DNA of 64,000 nt, taken from positions 22,232,001 through 22,296,000 of the forward strand of contig NC_135064.1 of assembly GCF_051401765.1 (NCBI RefSeq), in the 5' to 3' direction. Shown in pieces: positions 1-13,599 of this stretch. Source of the DNA: Calliopsis andreniformis. Lineage: Eukaryota > Arthropoda > Insecta > Hymenoptera > Andrenidae. The translations under genes and the position numbers were made by a program. The notes under the pieces are model-generated. The model had not been told where the DNA came from. It did not search any database and saw only the letters and a program-made list of their open reading frames with translations. The first letter of the stretch is position 1. Every line of letters starts with the position of its first letter.

Positions 1-2639
1 AATATATCAAATGATAATAAGAAGCATGAGATGTGCAGTCATCTAAATGATCGGTGCACTTTAAAATTCCAATGACTCCCTGTACGAAAGTACAGAAGGC
101 ACTGGTATCGCATTCGGGAAAAAGTGTCTGAGGTAATTTCACTGTCAAGCTAAAATATCGATATTTTATACTAAACTAACGCTCCACTTGAGTCCTGGCC
201 TGTATCTACGAATAACTGTTACATGGGCTCTCCTTTTTACGTTAAATTGAAACGCCACGCGTTTGCACTCTACGTCATACGTTTTGTTAAAATAAATATC
301 GACTTTTGTTAATTCTTTTATCGCACTGCTGTCAGAACGTGTAAAAGAAGCCTTCGTCAACCAGGGCTCAAGCAATTTTATATTTAATCTCAGAAAGAGA
401 TTCAATCGAATCGTTGAACTCCACCATTTAATGGTTAAGTGAAGTAAGTCCTCTGAGAGATTAATTTTTACGTAACACCATACATAAAAATGATAAATAA
501 GTAAATTAGGAATTTTGTTATATAATCTACTGACAAAAACGTTATACTAATACTGGTAATTTTCCACTTTGCAATTGAATATAAATTGTGTACACGTAAA
601 TTCACTCTGAACAAAGAGTGAATCAGGAAAAGGAAACAACCGGTTACAAGTATTAAAACAAGATATTATAAGTAGAGTGAAGATGGAAGTAAAAGAATCA
701 ATTTAAACAAAGTCCAACCCGTCTGAATCGAATTAAATCCCTCACCCGCGGCTGCACCATTACTGACAGGGAATATCTTCGTGCGCAAAAATCATGAGGA
801 TCCATTTATTTCCCTTTCGTCATTTTCACGGTTGGGCTTTATTTCCACAAGACACTGATCGAATTACCGCGAAGAGAATGTAAAGATAGAAGAGAGTGAC
901 AGTTGACAGTAATATTTCTCAGTTTGCTACATCTAGAGCACCTCCTTCACGGATATCTGTTAATGGAATACCTGGAAGCAATTCTGCAAACGTCACAGTG
1001 CTCCCAAGGTAAAAATTTGTCTCGCCCACGATACGTATCCTGTTTGATCGATGAAACGCGAATCTCTATTGACAGCACTGCGCAGAATTGTTGCAGAGAT
1101 TTTAAACGCATTCCATCACTTTGTCCCTCACTTTTGATTCGTACATGACCATGGTCAATTTTTATTAACGTATACAATACCTCTTTCTGGTAAATTGTAG
1201 GAAAAATACAACTAGACGACGAATCGATTTTTACTGGAAATTGAATTATTTTACTTAAATAATTTTCGACCTTTTTAGAAAGTTTCTTTATTGTCGTTTT
1301 TAGATATTCTGTATTTCACTGATACTACTTCTTGTTTTCGAGCCAATCAATCGATTGCAAAATACAGATGTTTTGCAAACGTGAAATTGTTGAAATATAA
1401 CAATACCCAGCATATAAGCGCCCCGTCGAGTGTGCAATTAATCTACGTGCAGCCTGTACTAGACGTTTACATGCAATTATTGCATAACTGAATTTGGTTC
1501 ACTATCAATAACGGTTCATGTGAATTGTATTTCGACGTGAGCTTTCATTGAAAGCTAAACTTATATGGTACAAGAACGATATCAAAAATCTTGTCATACA
1601 TCATACGTAACTTTTTCCACAGTTTGAATATTCGGAATATTTCAACGTGCTACAAGGTCAAAATTAATGAGGAGAGCTCACCTAAAAAATCATGTTCATT
1701 TTGAAATCTTATATTACTTTTACTTCTTTTCGTGGAAAAACTTTCTACGATACAAAGTCCTTTTCAATATCAAGCAACTTCAGTGAGAACTATTAATCTC
1801 TTAAATATCTCATAAACTCCTGTTCCATAAGCTTCTATTTGTATATTAAGTTTATATTTATTGTGCTTCTTATAAATTGCTGTTTCTCCCTTCTTGGCAA
1901 AGTTTGTACATATTTCTTTGACACCCTTTTATATTATTACACCAACACGAATTTCAGTACTTATAGAGGATGAGATATAAACCACGATATAGTTAAAAAG
2001 GGGGCGGCTTTTCATGCAAAAATAAAGCAGTGAAAGAGAAATAAATTGTGCTTCTTTCGATCCTCATTTTCGAGGAAGTAGGTTCTAAAAAAAGCTTATT
2101 AGATATGCGGAAGATTGTAGTCGTTTGCATGGCGTCTGTCCATTGCTTACCACTTCTACTTAAAATCTAAAGTTGTAGCATCTACATCGAAATTTCTGTA
2201 AACTATTAGATACAAAGAGATTAAAACTTCTTATAAGTAAATTATAGAAATGTACAAAGCTAAAAAAAGTGGAAATACATTACTTCGATTTTCCTGTAAC
2301 AATGATAATAAAAGTGGTAAAAGTAGTATTAAAAATGTAACTTTTTTGGGAGCAAAAATTAATAAAGAAGAAAGTATTTCACACATTTCCACGTCGTTTT
2401 CCCCACTCGTTAAATCACACAAATCATATTCCATCCCTGGAATCCCAGCAACCAAACAAGTAAAAACCGATAATTTAACAATCCTTAATTATTCAATGAA
2501 AAATTCTCTATATATTTGCAAATTTTGCCTCCCTTCGATAATTTCTCCTAAAAACGAAATCCCAGAAACGAGAGGAAACACAACAGCAGAGAAACGAGGA
2601 CATTCGATGGGTTTTGTAGCTTCATTTGGTTGATCGTTT
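1..2639. other. AT-rich stretch, no gene seen
   Basis: Both strands were read. Only short open frames of low-complexity, AT-driven composition occur, without splice-site support or recognisable motifs. No tandem or inverted repeat of note. Confidence 0.5.
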
Positions 2640-3130
2640 CTCGATCTGTAATTAACGTGCACCGCGGCGCGCCACAAACGACACCTGTCTACTAATTTCG
2701 CGGCGGACATGCCATTAGACGCAGAATATCCGATTAATTGCGGAGCTTTTCATCCGACACTCCTGGCACACCCCACGGCGAAGCGAGAGACGGCCGCTGA
2801 CGACGTGCTCGAGGGTCTGAAAGTGCTAGATTAAATTAAAGCTCGACCGTGCTACAACTTGATCTTTAAGGAACCCACCCTCGCCACGACAATGGGCGAA
2901 GGATGATGGAACGAACGGAAAATCTTCTCCTTCGCCTCACCGATTCCGTTACGTCTGCATTTAATTGGACACGTTCCACGAGCGCGATAGAGGGTCGGGC
3001 TGGTGCGATGAAATTGTTGATCTTCGTTTGTTAATTGAGACCTTGATCACGGTGCGTTAGGCTTCGATGTCTTCTAGCGTAATTAACTGCCGAACACTGA
3101 CAGTGCTGCTCGGCTGTTTAACGTGCGCGT
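2640..3130. promoter_or_regulatory. GC-rich island with TTAATT-type motifs
   Basis: GC rises markedly against the flanks (GCGGCGCGCC near 2664, CGCGGCGGAC near 2699). No open frame with splice support is present. Several TTAAT/ATTAA homeodomain-type cores lie between GC-rich blocks, a look common to insect enhancers. Function is inferred only from composition. Confidence 0.25.
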
Positions 3131-5121
3131 GCTTTTTACTTGATTTGTGCTGTGATTTAATTGCAGGTAGGTCTTAACGATATGGGGTGATAAATTGCAG
3201 CACTGTCGATAGTATAGTTTATGTTGGGATTGGAATCTAATTTAATGGACGGTGTTTCTTGTTAGTTTTGAAAATATTGTTTGCGCTGGTAAAAAGGGAA
3301 AGAGGTTTATTAATTAAGGGATATTATAATTTTCGTGTTAATTCTTCAGAGTAATGAAGGGCGGAAATGAAGCTTTTAGAAAAGTGAGAAAATTTGTCTT
3401 GACCTCTGCACTCAATTTAGAAGACAAAGGGACCGCGGTTCAACGAGAACCTAATTGCAGGGGAATTACCATTTGCCAAAAATCTCTCAGCGGACGAGAT
3501 AATAAGGGAAAAAGAAGGAGAGAAGCACAAGTTGAATACATTTTTCTGGCACCCTCGAGAGGATTAATGAAGATTTAAGAACGTTATCTTCCTACGTCCG
3601 AAGAAGGTTAATGAAGATCTGAAGTTCGCAATTTTATTTCACAGAGGAGAACTCTGTTTCTACTAATTTCTGCATTCATAGAGCCACTGCATGCTCTTGA
3701 AAAATGTCGATTTATAGTTCTTGAAGCTCACCCCGAGGTGTCGAGAAAGGCACAACTGCATATAATAGGCAATGGAATAAAACAAGCGAGAAATTCATAA
3801 GGCCTCTATGAAGTAAAGTGAAAAGTCAAGGAGTACTCTAAAAAGCTCTTGCATTTTTCCCCGCGAGCAAGGTTTCGTTTCTAAAGAACCAGCGTTACGC
3901 AACAACGAGTGGGTGATAGCGATGCGAAAAATCTGCCCTCACCTTCGCAACTGCACGTTTGCAGGATTCTTGCTGTTCCGTCAGCCGGAAAATTCAATGA
4001 GAACGTGAAAAATTTTCGCAAACTGTGTGTTGAAGTGAAGATAAGAAACATCTGACGTTCAATCTGATAACATTAATTTCTCTTCGGTTGCATTCTGGTA
4101 AGGATAAAAATCGAGAGAAGAAGAGTAGAAATTAACTTGTAGATATATTAATCATACCTTTCCACGTTAAATGATGAAACCACAGATATTGAGGAATATG
4201 GCTCTCTGCCCATATTCTTTCGAGAAAAATTGGATTAAAATTAGATGCAATTAATACACTCCCCTTGACGATAGTACACAGACAGTAAAATAAAAAATCG
4301 AATACCGCAGTTTGTGTGCATGTGTTTCACAGATCCATGGTGATTATGTTCAGTGACATTAAGGACAGGATTGATATTTTTAATAAAAGTTTGAGGCATA
4401 GTGGTTGAATCAGAGGCGAAAATACTCGATTTACAATCCTCGATAGACGACAATGCGTCACGCACTTTTCTCCGAACGAGAGGTGTATAAAAAATTTAAT
4501 CTCGATCCTGATTACACGAGAAGACTTTAAGGGTGATGCTTGATTGCTAGGAATAGAGGAATCCCGAGTCGGTTTGAATTAAATATCCGAGTCGCGACGT
4601 CGATCGTGGAAGTTTACAAGATGGAAACGAAAAAAGATTTCAATCTTCCAGAGCGATCAAGAACGGGTGAATCTGCTTGCGTTACCGAGAGCAGTTTATT
4701 TAATGTGCCCTCTGACAGGATTACGAAAGCTACCGAAGTGAAAAAGGATTAAACGTGGCTAAATGAAAAAAAAGAAAAATGAAAGAAAATGTATCGTTTC
4801 TCTGTGAAAGAAATTGCTGTCTAAGCTACCTGCTTTATGTTACAGACTATACGATCTTAATGGCAGTTCTCTTTGAAATGGGCAGATATTTGTTAGAAAA
4901 TAAAAAGTGTAAGTGTTTTATAATCTGTAAAACGATTGAAAAATGGAGAATGATGATTTCAGTGAAAATTATTGAGTTCTGTTAGTACTATTCTAATATC
5001 AATTACAGTATCACGTAGCTTTATAAATCTACTATACGATATTTCAAAATATCGAGAAAATCGGGAGCATAAAAATAATGAAAGAAGGTTACAAAAAAAT
5101 AGTTCTGTTTTGTTTCACTAT
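3131..5121. other. AT-rich stretch, no gene seen
   Basis: Short open frames only, none with motif or splice support. A good acceptor-like tract ends at TTTAATTGCAG near 3166 on the plus strand, but no coding exon follows. Confidence 0.45.
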
Positions 5122-5224
5122 CGAGTTACAAGCACTTTGTATTCCAATAATCCTCGTCATAAACCGAGCTACTCTAATATTTGCATAATGAGAATTATTG
5201 AAATAGAAAAGTGCTTGTAACTCG
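5122..5224. repeat. Near-perfect 103-bp palindrome (MITE-like hairpin)
   Basis: The first 17 bases, CGAGTTACAAGCACTTT, recur exactly in reverse complement at the right end. Arms of about 40 bases match with a few changes, mostly transitions and one small indel, around a loop of roughly 25 bases. There is no coding content. It is most likely a small non-autonomous element or a hairpin insertion; a microRNA precursor is possible but the stem is long and no known insect microRNA was recognised. Confidence 0.7.
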
Positions 5225-7384
5225 GGAACAAGGCCAGAGAAGATAAACGTTTACACGAACTTTTTCCATTACTATTATACTCTCAATTCACTCGTGACGA
5301 TTAGAAGCATTATGTGTAATCGTAACTCACCATATAATCCTTACATTAATAGAACTTTTTATATGCTTCTTGCATTCAAGTACACTCATAATTTAAATTC
5401 CAAATAAAACACTCAGACATTCCAAGCCTTTGAAACCCTCTCATAGAATAAAATTTCTCCCCCTGTAAGCTAAAACTGAAACTATTCAGAATGTGCATAT
5501 CGTTTTTGACAATCTAGAAAAAAGTAATATCTATATTCTTAACCTACTTTCAAGAATCCTACTCTTCTTGATTGTTCAAGAGAATAATTTTAAATTGACT
5601 TCCGAGTGCCACGTTTACTTAACAAATGCACTCGGTACGTTTGAAGACGATAATCCCATGCACGCACGAGTAACTACGTAATGACAATTTAGGAAATCAG
5701 TGAGACAAAAGGACTTGCTTCTAGGAGAATAAACAAATTCAAGGGTGCACAGAGGAGAACTGCAATGTCGAGCATCGTCAGTTCACTTCAGTAAATTCTC
5801 ATGAAGAATGCTATCTGCTATTCACGTGTTATTATAATACAGGTAGCAATAATCGTTCACTCTCTTTTGCCTTTCCAATACTAAACAAAACTCCATATGA
5901 AGGAATTTAATATCTTCTCCACTAACAATTACGAAACTTCAAGAGTCCCCAAGCTATTCTAGAGAACACTTCACTCAACTTAATTAAGTTGTTCTATAGA
6001 TTCAATTCCTCCCATAAGTGATTCACATAGCCAATCTGCGAAGATAGCATCACCAGATATTTTAAAAGAAGAACGTATACGATTTTACTCGCAGTAAAAA
6101 CTTTCAGGCAAATACCAGTCGAATTGAATGTTAGATGAAAAAGCAATAGATTAATTACAGGATCTTCTCTCACTACCTCGCGAATTAAATTTCAATAACC
6201 TACCTCTCTCACGAATCCGTTTTCATCAACGATTTCTAGTTTCAACCATTCATGGCTACTCAAAGGATAGGAAGAATTTGTCTGCGTCTATTTGGGTCAC
6301 TGTTCATTGCGATATGACTTCAAATGGAAGGGAAAGCAGATTTAATCGGAGTTAATCGATACGCTAGAATGTCCTTTATCTATTCCTCTATCAAGGACAC
6401 ATAAATGGTTGATACTCAAAAAGCCCATAAATGAAATGCTCGTTAATAACAATATATTGAAAGAGACGATTTGTCTGTCATGCATGTGACACTTCACGGT
6501 AGGGAAAGTGTCCAGTCTTGTCAAGGCATTTCTTTGACCTCATTTCGATTGTTCTCATTCTGTGTTAGACGCTTTGCCAAATCAACGATGCATAACGTGC
6601 ACTTTCAAAGGAAATATGACTCTGGTCATACGTATAGAATATGAATTTTCCACGTTCATTGTATCATGGTCGATACCCAGTAGTTTGATTTTATATTTTG
6701 AAGTTAGTGGACAACTTGAAACTAAAATTTTAAATGAAAAGAAAAAATACAAAAAGTAATCATATCCAACACAACACTAGCGTATAAACTTTGTTAATAT
6801 TCCCTGGCTACGTTCCACAAAATTCACACCATTTTCTATGAAATATTATTCAGATCTGTAGGAAATTGAAATTGTTGAATTTAATAAACAGGGCTGTTCG
6901 AGAAACGTGATATTTTCCTCCATACCAGCATGAAATTCTATAATGAAAATACGAAGGAAACCTAAAAAAGAAATATTAAATAAACCTCGATTCTATCCAT
7001 CATGTTACCTGGATTTATTATCCATTGATTACGCAAGCATTCTATTCACCTTATTAGCGGATAAATCGTTTTAAAATAAAGTTGACATGATGCAATCACT
7101 CGTGAGATTATTAATTTATAGCAAAATCCAATCTTTATCAGTATAATTGCGTACTGAATTGACAGGTACACGCTTTGATAAAAATATTTGTTCTGATCAA
7201 ACTCATATTTATTTAGCTTCGAAATCTGAAATTGCGAAAAATTTATTGGATGGAAAGTTAATGAAATTTCACGCTTTAGTCATGGTTCAACTCTTAAGCA
7301 AACGCAAACAACGAAACCTGATCCGCTTTCATTTATATGATATTCATCAATTTATTAATTTCACCAACAAAACATGAAAATAAA
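5225..7384. other. AT-rich stretch, no gene seen
   Basis: No recognisable coding sequence or repeat. Open frames are short and lack splice context. Confidence 0.45.
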
Positions 7385-7460
7385 GGGCTCGCAATCTAAT
7401 TAAAGCGTCCTTATGTGTTTCGAGTCGTTAATTAGGTATTCATCATCCGTCTAATTAGTA
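7385..7460. promoter_or_regulatory. Cluster of three TAATTA sites
   Basis: TCTAATTAAAG, GTTAATTAGG and TCTAATTAGTAG occur within about 70 bases. TAATTA is the core bound by many homeodomain proteins, and the density is well above what base composition would suggest. No gene overlaps it. Enhancer function is inferred. Confidence 0.25.
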
Positions 7461-7849
7461 GTCCGTACATGGTTCAACTAACAAGACATAGCATTTGAAT
7501 GGCCTACTTACTTTCAATTTCTTTTTGTACGCTTTAAACACTCATGATTCATTCCATTGTATTCTTTTAAGCAGGGAAGACTAGAAGTCATTTTCACTAT
7601 ACTAATTACTGTGCAATATTACGTAAGAAAATAAAGGTATTATTTCAAGGATAAAAATTAGTACTATGACCCTAATTTTGAATACATTTACTTCCGACTG
7701 ATTGCTTAAGTCATTTTACATAATTATTGATAACATAATTTATGTGAATTACACTACACCTCATTAGAATCATTACTCTTATCTATATTCGAGGGTCAAA
7801 CTCAATTTGCCGAAATTCAAGAGATATTAGGGGGCAAACTTCCCTTTCC

Positions 7850-8060
7850 CTCCGTGCATCAGACGGTTAACGCTCACGGATCAGCGTTGCTTAAACGTTA
7901 AACATCGTCTACGTGCTGGCACGTGTCAAGTACGTCCGCTAATTGTGCAATCGAAACATTAATCCCACCGTTAGGATTCCGCGCACGAATCACTTAACAG
8001 TGCGTAATTATTTCGGTGGCCTACTTATCGCTTCATTAGGACTACCTCTGGTCATCTCTC
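7850..8060. promoter_or_regulatory. GC-richer island with a CACGTG E-box
   Basis: A short GC-richer segment in AT-rich surroundings containing GGCACGTGTC, a canonical E-box, near 7920, and GC blocks alternating with TAAT cores. No exon was recognised. Confidence 0.2.
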
Positions 8061-9545
8061 TTTTGAGCGCATTAAATTAGTAAGCCGCTCTTCGTAATTC
8101 TACAACGTCGATTTTATCTTTTGTCAAGGATTTACATGGGCCTAGACTCCATTTCATTAATTTTCCTTTACCATCCCCCAGAGAGAATACTCTGATAGCC
8201 TCTCGGTGTATTACATTTTACCAGTAGCTTAACAAGACATTTAGTCCCTCAGGCTTAATGAGAAGAGTGGTATTCTGGTATTCCTTGAAATGCATTCACT
8301 GTCTCCACTGGATGAAAGTGATCCCAATTTTAAATAAAGCTGCATTTCATCAAAATTGACTTGAATTAAGACAAGAGAAAAAAGTGAATAATTGATACAT
8401 AGTGGCTCGAGAATTTGTTCGTTTATATTGTATTATCTTAAATTTTGTAGTGGAATTGAATGAAATTGAAACAACTTATCTTAAAGCTAATAGAGGGAAA
8501 GGTTTAAAAATTATGAATCTGCAAACTTATTATTCTGTCTTTTCTCCCCTGAATCAACTTATGCACAATAAAGCGTTAATCCTCCCTGTTGGTAGAGCAC
8601 TTTTCATTCTCGCTGTAATAGAGTTAGAAGAAAAGCTATGCTCTGCATATTTCAGACCCGATATTTTCTACAGTCATGAGATTACGGGTTTACGCAAATT
8701 ACACGTGGTAACTCGTGATCACGAATGGAAATGTACTGTTTAATTTATACGATCCTTTGATCATGCCTTTGTGGCTGCTAGATATACAACAGAGCCAATC
8801 AATAAATCTTCGCTCAATGGATCCAGGTATCCATAAACAGAGCTCTCATTTTTGTAATAAAAAAGAATTAGTTATTAACTCCATTGCCTCCATGAAGAAT
8901 ACAATTTTTCCTACTTTTTCCAATTGTCTGTACCCGATAATACCTTAAAAAATTCAAAGTTCACGATAGCACTTGAATATTCTACAAACCGCCTTCCATT
9001 TTATCCAAACATTGCGTTTAAATATTTAAACATTTCCATACAATCCCATAACCAAAACAAGAGTTTTGGTCCTCTTTTCTAAAGAGTCCTCTTTTCCTAA
9101 AAACAAAGCCTCGACACTTCCCACCCCTACGACATAAATGTCAAAAAACTAATCTTGAAGAGAGCTCCTGTACTTCAAGATCCGAGAAGAAACATTCATG
9201 TAGTCAAATTCGACAGATACTGATAACCACTTCAGAAGAAGTCAGGTAACCATGTTGCAGATAATCTTCTACTTTCTCGATAAAACGGAGAAAGAGGGAT
9301 GCCTCTAGCGTATCATAGAGACAATCAGTGGTCAGACCGAGAGTGATCCCTTTACCCTGTGAAGCCTTCAAGTACCCAAAACTGTACTTCCATACACTTG
9401 TACCCCACCATGACTGAAACTCAATTTTCTTGATAATGAAGTACGATATCAAAAAATTCTACTTATTTTTTCATGTAGAATCACTGACTTTTTGCTTGAA
9501 CCACAAATTCTGGGACACCCTATATATTAGGGCACCGTAATATAA
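8061..9545. other. AT-rich stretch, no gene seen
   Basis: Open frames (for example 8402-8743 plus, 9204-9452 minus) have no domain, no splice support and AT-biased composition. GGGACACCCTATATATTAG near 9512 resembles the terminal motif of some insect repeats. Confidence 0.4.
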
Positions 9546-9761
9546 GAGTGGTTCACTTAAGTAAGACCACCTAAATATATCTTTTTCTACCTGTGATGTC
9601 ACACAAAATATTTTACATGCATTTCGAATGATATAAACGGATCAATATATTGCAAGAAATCTTTCTTTTAAGTCTTAAATAAAATAGTTTCAAATCAAAT
9701 ATTTGCTATTTCGTTACAATTGAAATAGATATGTAGGTGGCCTTATTTAAATGGACCACTC
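9546..9761. mobile_element. MITE with 40-bp terminal inverted repeats
   Basis: The left arm (9546-9586) begins GAGTGGTTCACTTAAGTAAG and the right arm (9722-9761), reverse-complemented, begins GAGTGGTCCATTTAAATAAG. About 29 of the first 36 positions agree and most differences are transitions, as expected from old decay. TA lies close to both ends. The 135-bp core is AT-rich and non-coding. The size, TA flanks and AGTGGT ends suggest a non-autonomous Tc1/mariner-type element; assignment to a family is inferred. Confidence 0.75.
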
Positions 9762-9829
9762 ATAAATAGTACTGACATATGGATGAAAATATCTAGACAC
9801 GTGAATTTGCAACGCGTTGACCGCCCACA

Positions 9830-10150
9830 ACTGCCTGATTAGTCGAAGAGAGCTCGTCGTCGATTAACCACCCGAGAACACGTTCCAATTTGTTACTCCC
9901 TGGTTAGCCTGTCCCACCGTGGCGACTGGACGAGAATCATTTTTAACTGGAAAGAAGAAACCAGCGTTCGCGTGTCGCCGTGTGTCAATTTTCATCGGTC
10001 ATGCGAGATTCGAGCGGATTCGACGCTGATAAATCGCATGATATATCGGCTGACGCGAGAATTGGGTCTCCACGAGCAGGAAACGACGCGGACGTGCCGG
10101 AAATTGTTCGCAGGATGTTTATTTTGGCGGTAAAATATTGATGCGACGTG
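9830..10150. promoter_or_regulatory. GC-rich island of unknown role
   Basis: CpG-containing sequence (CGCGTGTCGCCGTGTG and following) with no stop-free, splice-supported exon on either strand. It directly follows the MITE at 9546-9761. Candidate enhancer or old exon; nothing specific was recognised. Confidence 0.2.
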
Positions 10151-13100
10151 GAAGGAACAGAGAATCCCTAGTCCTCACGTTATTCCTTTATGGAAGACTT
10201 CTGGTTTACCCTCGAATTTATCTTGAAGCGACTAAATTGATTGCTAGTGTTTCAGAAATATATTAAGATGGGTTGATATTTGTCTAATATCGTTTTAATG
10301 TATATGAAGGTAGAAGCACGTATTTTGTGCAGGAACTTTTAAGCACTCTGGATTTTACTTCTAAGTCTTTTAACTGAGAGTAAGTACTGCAAAGGTACTT
10401 TAAAAGAAATTGAACAATTTTGAATATTTTTTGAATCACTTAAAGCATAAAACTGTTTTCGTAGATATTAAAGAAAGTAAATGATATTACATGAAATATT
10501 TTATATTAATTGAGAGAGACTATTTTATTAGTCAAAACTAATGAAAATACAAATTTGAGGAAACACTGGAAATGAGAATACTTTAATGTTTCGTGATGCT
10601 TGGAGCAAACTCTTCAATAATATCATTTCAAAGTTATTTCAAATTAACCTACTAACGAAGTAGATTATTACTGTTCACTACTGGCAATGAAGTTCTTAAA
10701 CGTACGTTTTATGAGGAGAATTAAATCAAGTGAAAGTTATTATTTATATCAAAACGTGAACAAATTTTCAGATCTAACACATTTCGAAATCAATTTTTTA
10801 TTTTTATATTACGTATTGCTAACAAAACCCTAATCCGATTGAAGACATTTTATACGAGAAATATCGTGAACTGTCTTCTTTTCCCATTAATTTCACGTCA
10901 CATTGTTAGGGAGCCATCAAAAAGATGTATTATCGATTTCAATACGCTCACCACGAAATCATTTTTTTTCGTTAAGAAAGTGTCTTCCACTCTAGACATC
11001 TGACTAGACTCAAGTCTCAAGATATCTAGACTAGATATCTTGAATGCAGTGAGATCCAGAGATCTCATAAGAGGAGCTGAAAAGCGATGTGCTAACTTTG
11101 TAAACAGAAGTCATACATCAAACGTGCTTCTACGTTGCTAGTTTTCTTTCATAAGAATATAGTCACGACCATAGAATATTGTCACGTCTGGAAATGCGTG
11201 ACTTTCTTCAAATGCAAATGTCATAAAACTTTTCAGTCAATGCCTACTGTATCCTATTGTCGAATTTCCTCGTAATACAGCACGTGAAGATCATTTCAAC
11301 AGATATCTTTGATACAATAAAACAGTTCTATGTCTTTTTTTTTTTGATAATTTATACTCTAATTATTTTGAATATTCACTCAAATGTCTATTCAACCTTT
11401 TAATAGGATAGAAAGGTCTATAAAAATGGATCAATAGTGTGTCTATCACTTTGGAAAGCTTCTAGTGGCAATATTGTTAAGATATTTCTAAACATTAAGG
11501 TCAAGTTTTGAAGAAGCATTATAAGTTTGAAGCACAGGTCAACGATGATCGACGAGGCGGTTAATATATCAATGAATAGCAAACACGAAGCCTTTCTAAC
11601 GCTTTACTGATCACTCGTCGCAACTTTGATGCTTCGTTCCACCTGTTGAATTCATACTTAGCTACATCAAAGTAATAATATAGACACTAAACAGTGAAAT
11701 TACAAGCAAATTTGCAACGAAAGTAACCCCATCGCATTTTACACAACATATACTCAATCCTTTCATTCATCAGATTTTATTCTAATAAATTTCCCTTCAT
11801 TCAAATTTTCCCCGATTGTAATAGAAAAGAACAATTTAAAATAACGCTAGCTGCAGTACTTCAACGTAGAATGAAAAAAATTTCTCGGAAAAAAGAGCAG
11901 TTGAATTAAATCTTGAATACTTTGCACAATCTCTCATCTCGATGGTATCTATGGTCATCAGATTGCGAGCTGTATTTCGTCGGGAAAAATCGACGAATTC
12001 TGGAATATTTACAAAATCCGTGACGCTGCCGTATAGGAAAAAAGAAAATTCCTCGGCGAAAATTCCGCTTCCCTGGGGTCGCAAAGTAAAACTAATTCGA
12101 AGCATATTTGCAACGAGAAAAACAGCATCGTGTATGTGAGTATCGCAACTTTAATTTAACGAAGGGACTGACCGTAAAACGTAAAAGGACATATCTGCGA
12201 TGTTCGTCGATTTTCAATGAGTTAGGTGCTTCGTTATCCGATTAGCGTTAATTTATTACAAAAATAACCCGAAGGAACTACGTTACACTGTGTCAATTAT
12301 TGGCTACGTGCAAACCTGCCATGTCTCTACGTGTCACACGTTGCGAATGCATGCGAATCGCTCGGCTGTGAATTGCTTATGGGACCGTGGCCGATATCCC
12401 CGAGCAATTCGAAGGAAATGAAATTCATAATCAAGTTTATGGACTTGATTGGGCAAAAATTTATCGGTTACCCTGCTATGTCCTTCCTCGTCTCTTATCT
12501 ACGCCATTCCATGTTGACCTCAGTATCATTTTCGAGAAATGAGAAGGTAATAGGTATCATTTTGGAGGTTCTGTCAAAAAGAGATGTATACCAGAACTTG
12601 ATATAGAAGAAAATTGCTACTTTAATATATTGAAATTTGATATAGTAATAACAAATTGTGTCATATCTGAAAGAGAACACTGGTGGGGTCTATAACGTGG
12701 AAAACTCGGGAAGCTTTTGTGAGAATATTTAATAAAAGTATTATTTCAACTAATTTATAGGTAACTAGTTTAAGTAATAATTACTGAAAGTTTGAGTGCG
12801 ACAGAGTTTGTATAGAGTAGCAATATTTAGAAATTAAAGCAGTATGTCTACTTTTTAAAATAAGGTAGATCTTTAGTAATATACATAGGTATTTGTTATA
12901 TTAAATTAAAGGAAATATTACGTGGATGATGTTAGAAATTAATTAATTTATGGAGTATATAAAATGAAACTGTGAACTAAAAATTTTCTATATAAAATTT
13001 CTGATCGGCGAAAAGTCAGACCCCATAGACCTGTGTATCTGATAAGCATAATCAAACTTTAAAGTGGTAAAACCGAAGCTCCTCCTTTATTGCACCAAGC

Positions 13101-13599
13101 TATTTACGCGATGGTCAGTATGCTTGTTATTTCAAGAATCTAATTTATTCGTACAATTCGGACAAACAAAGCTAAAACCCACAACACAAATACGAATATC
13201 ACCGAGCATGAACATTCGCCGAGGATAGATCAAATTGCGGTTAAAGTTTGCACACCATTTTCCATTACAATGAGCCACGAGTCTCTCAAACAACAGTAGC
13301 AAAATGAGTTTCAAATACTGACCCAAAAACGTCTCCAGCAATTTTTACCATTCAATAATTGATATTCTGCATCGAAGCACCAGACGAAAATTCATAAATG
13401 CATTCAGACGAACATGGATCAATCTATTCGAGGAATAAGCGAAAGCTCTCCTCAGCAACTAGAGACTCATGAAATTTAAAGAAGGTTACAACCGCGCGTT
13501 TACGAGTCCCCATATTAATTACTCAGAGCCCTACTCAGGCTTTATTTACCGCGACAGACGAGATAGCTTAAATCAATTACCACGTGAGACTCCTGTAAA
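10151..13599. other. AT-rich stretch, no gene seen
   Basis: No coding region was supported. It contains the short quasi-palindrome at 11018-11042. The open frames at 11836-12139 and 12331-12606 lack motifs and splice signals. Confidence 0.4.
11018..11042. repeat. 25-bp quasi-palindrome
   Basis: CAAGATATCTAG, a single A, then its exact reverse complement. It sits in a CTAGA/AGATC-rich patch (10990-11070) with several overlapping short inverted repeats. The role is unknown; it may be a simple cruciform-prone patch. Confidence 0.6.

Noticed and set aside
5122..5224. MicroRNA precursor
   Set aside because: The stem of about 40 bp is long, the arms are nearly symmetrical as in a MITE, and no known insect microRNA sequence was recognised. 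Kept only as a palindrome.
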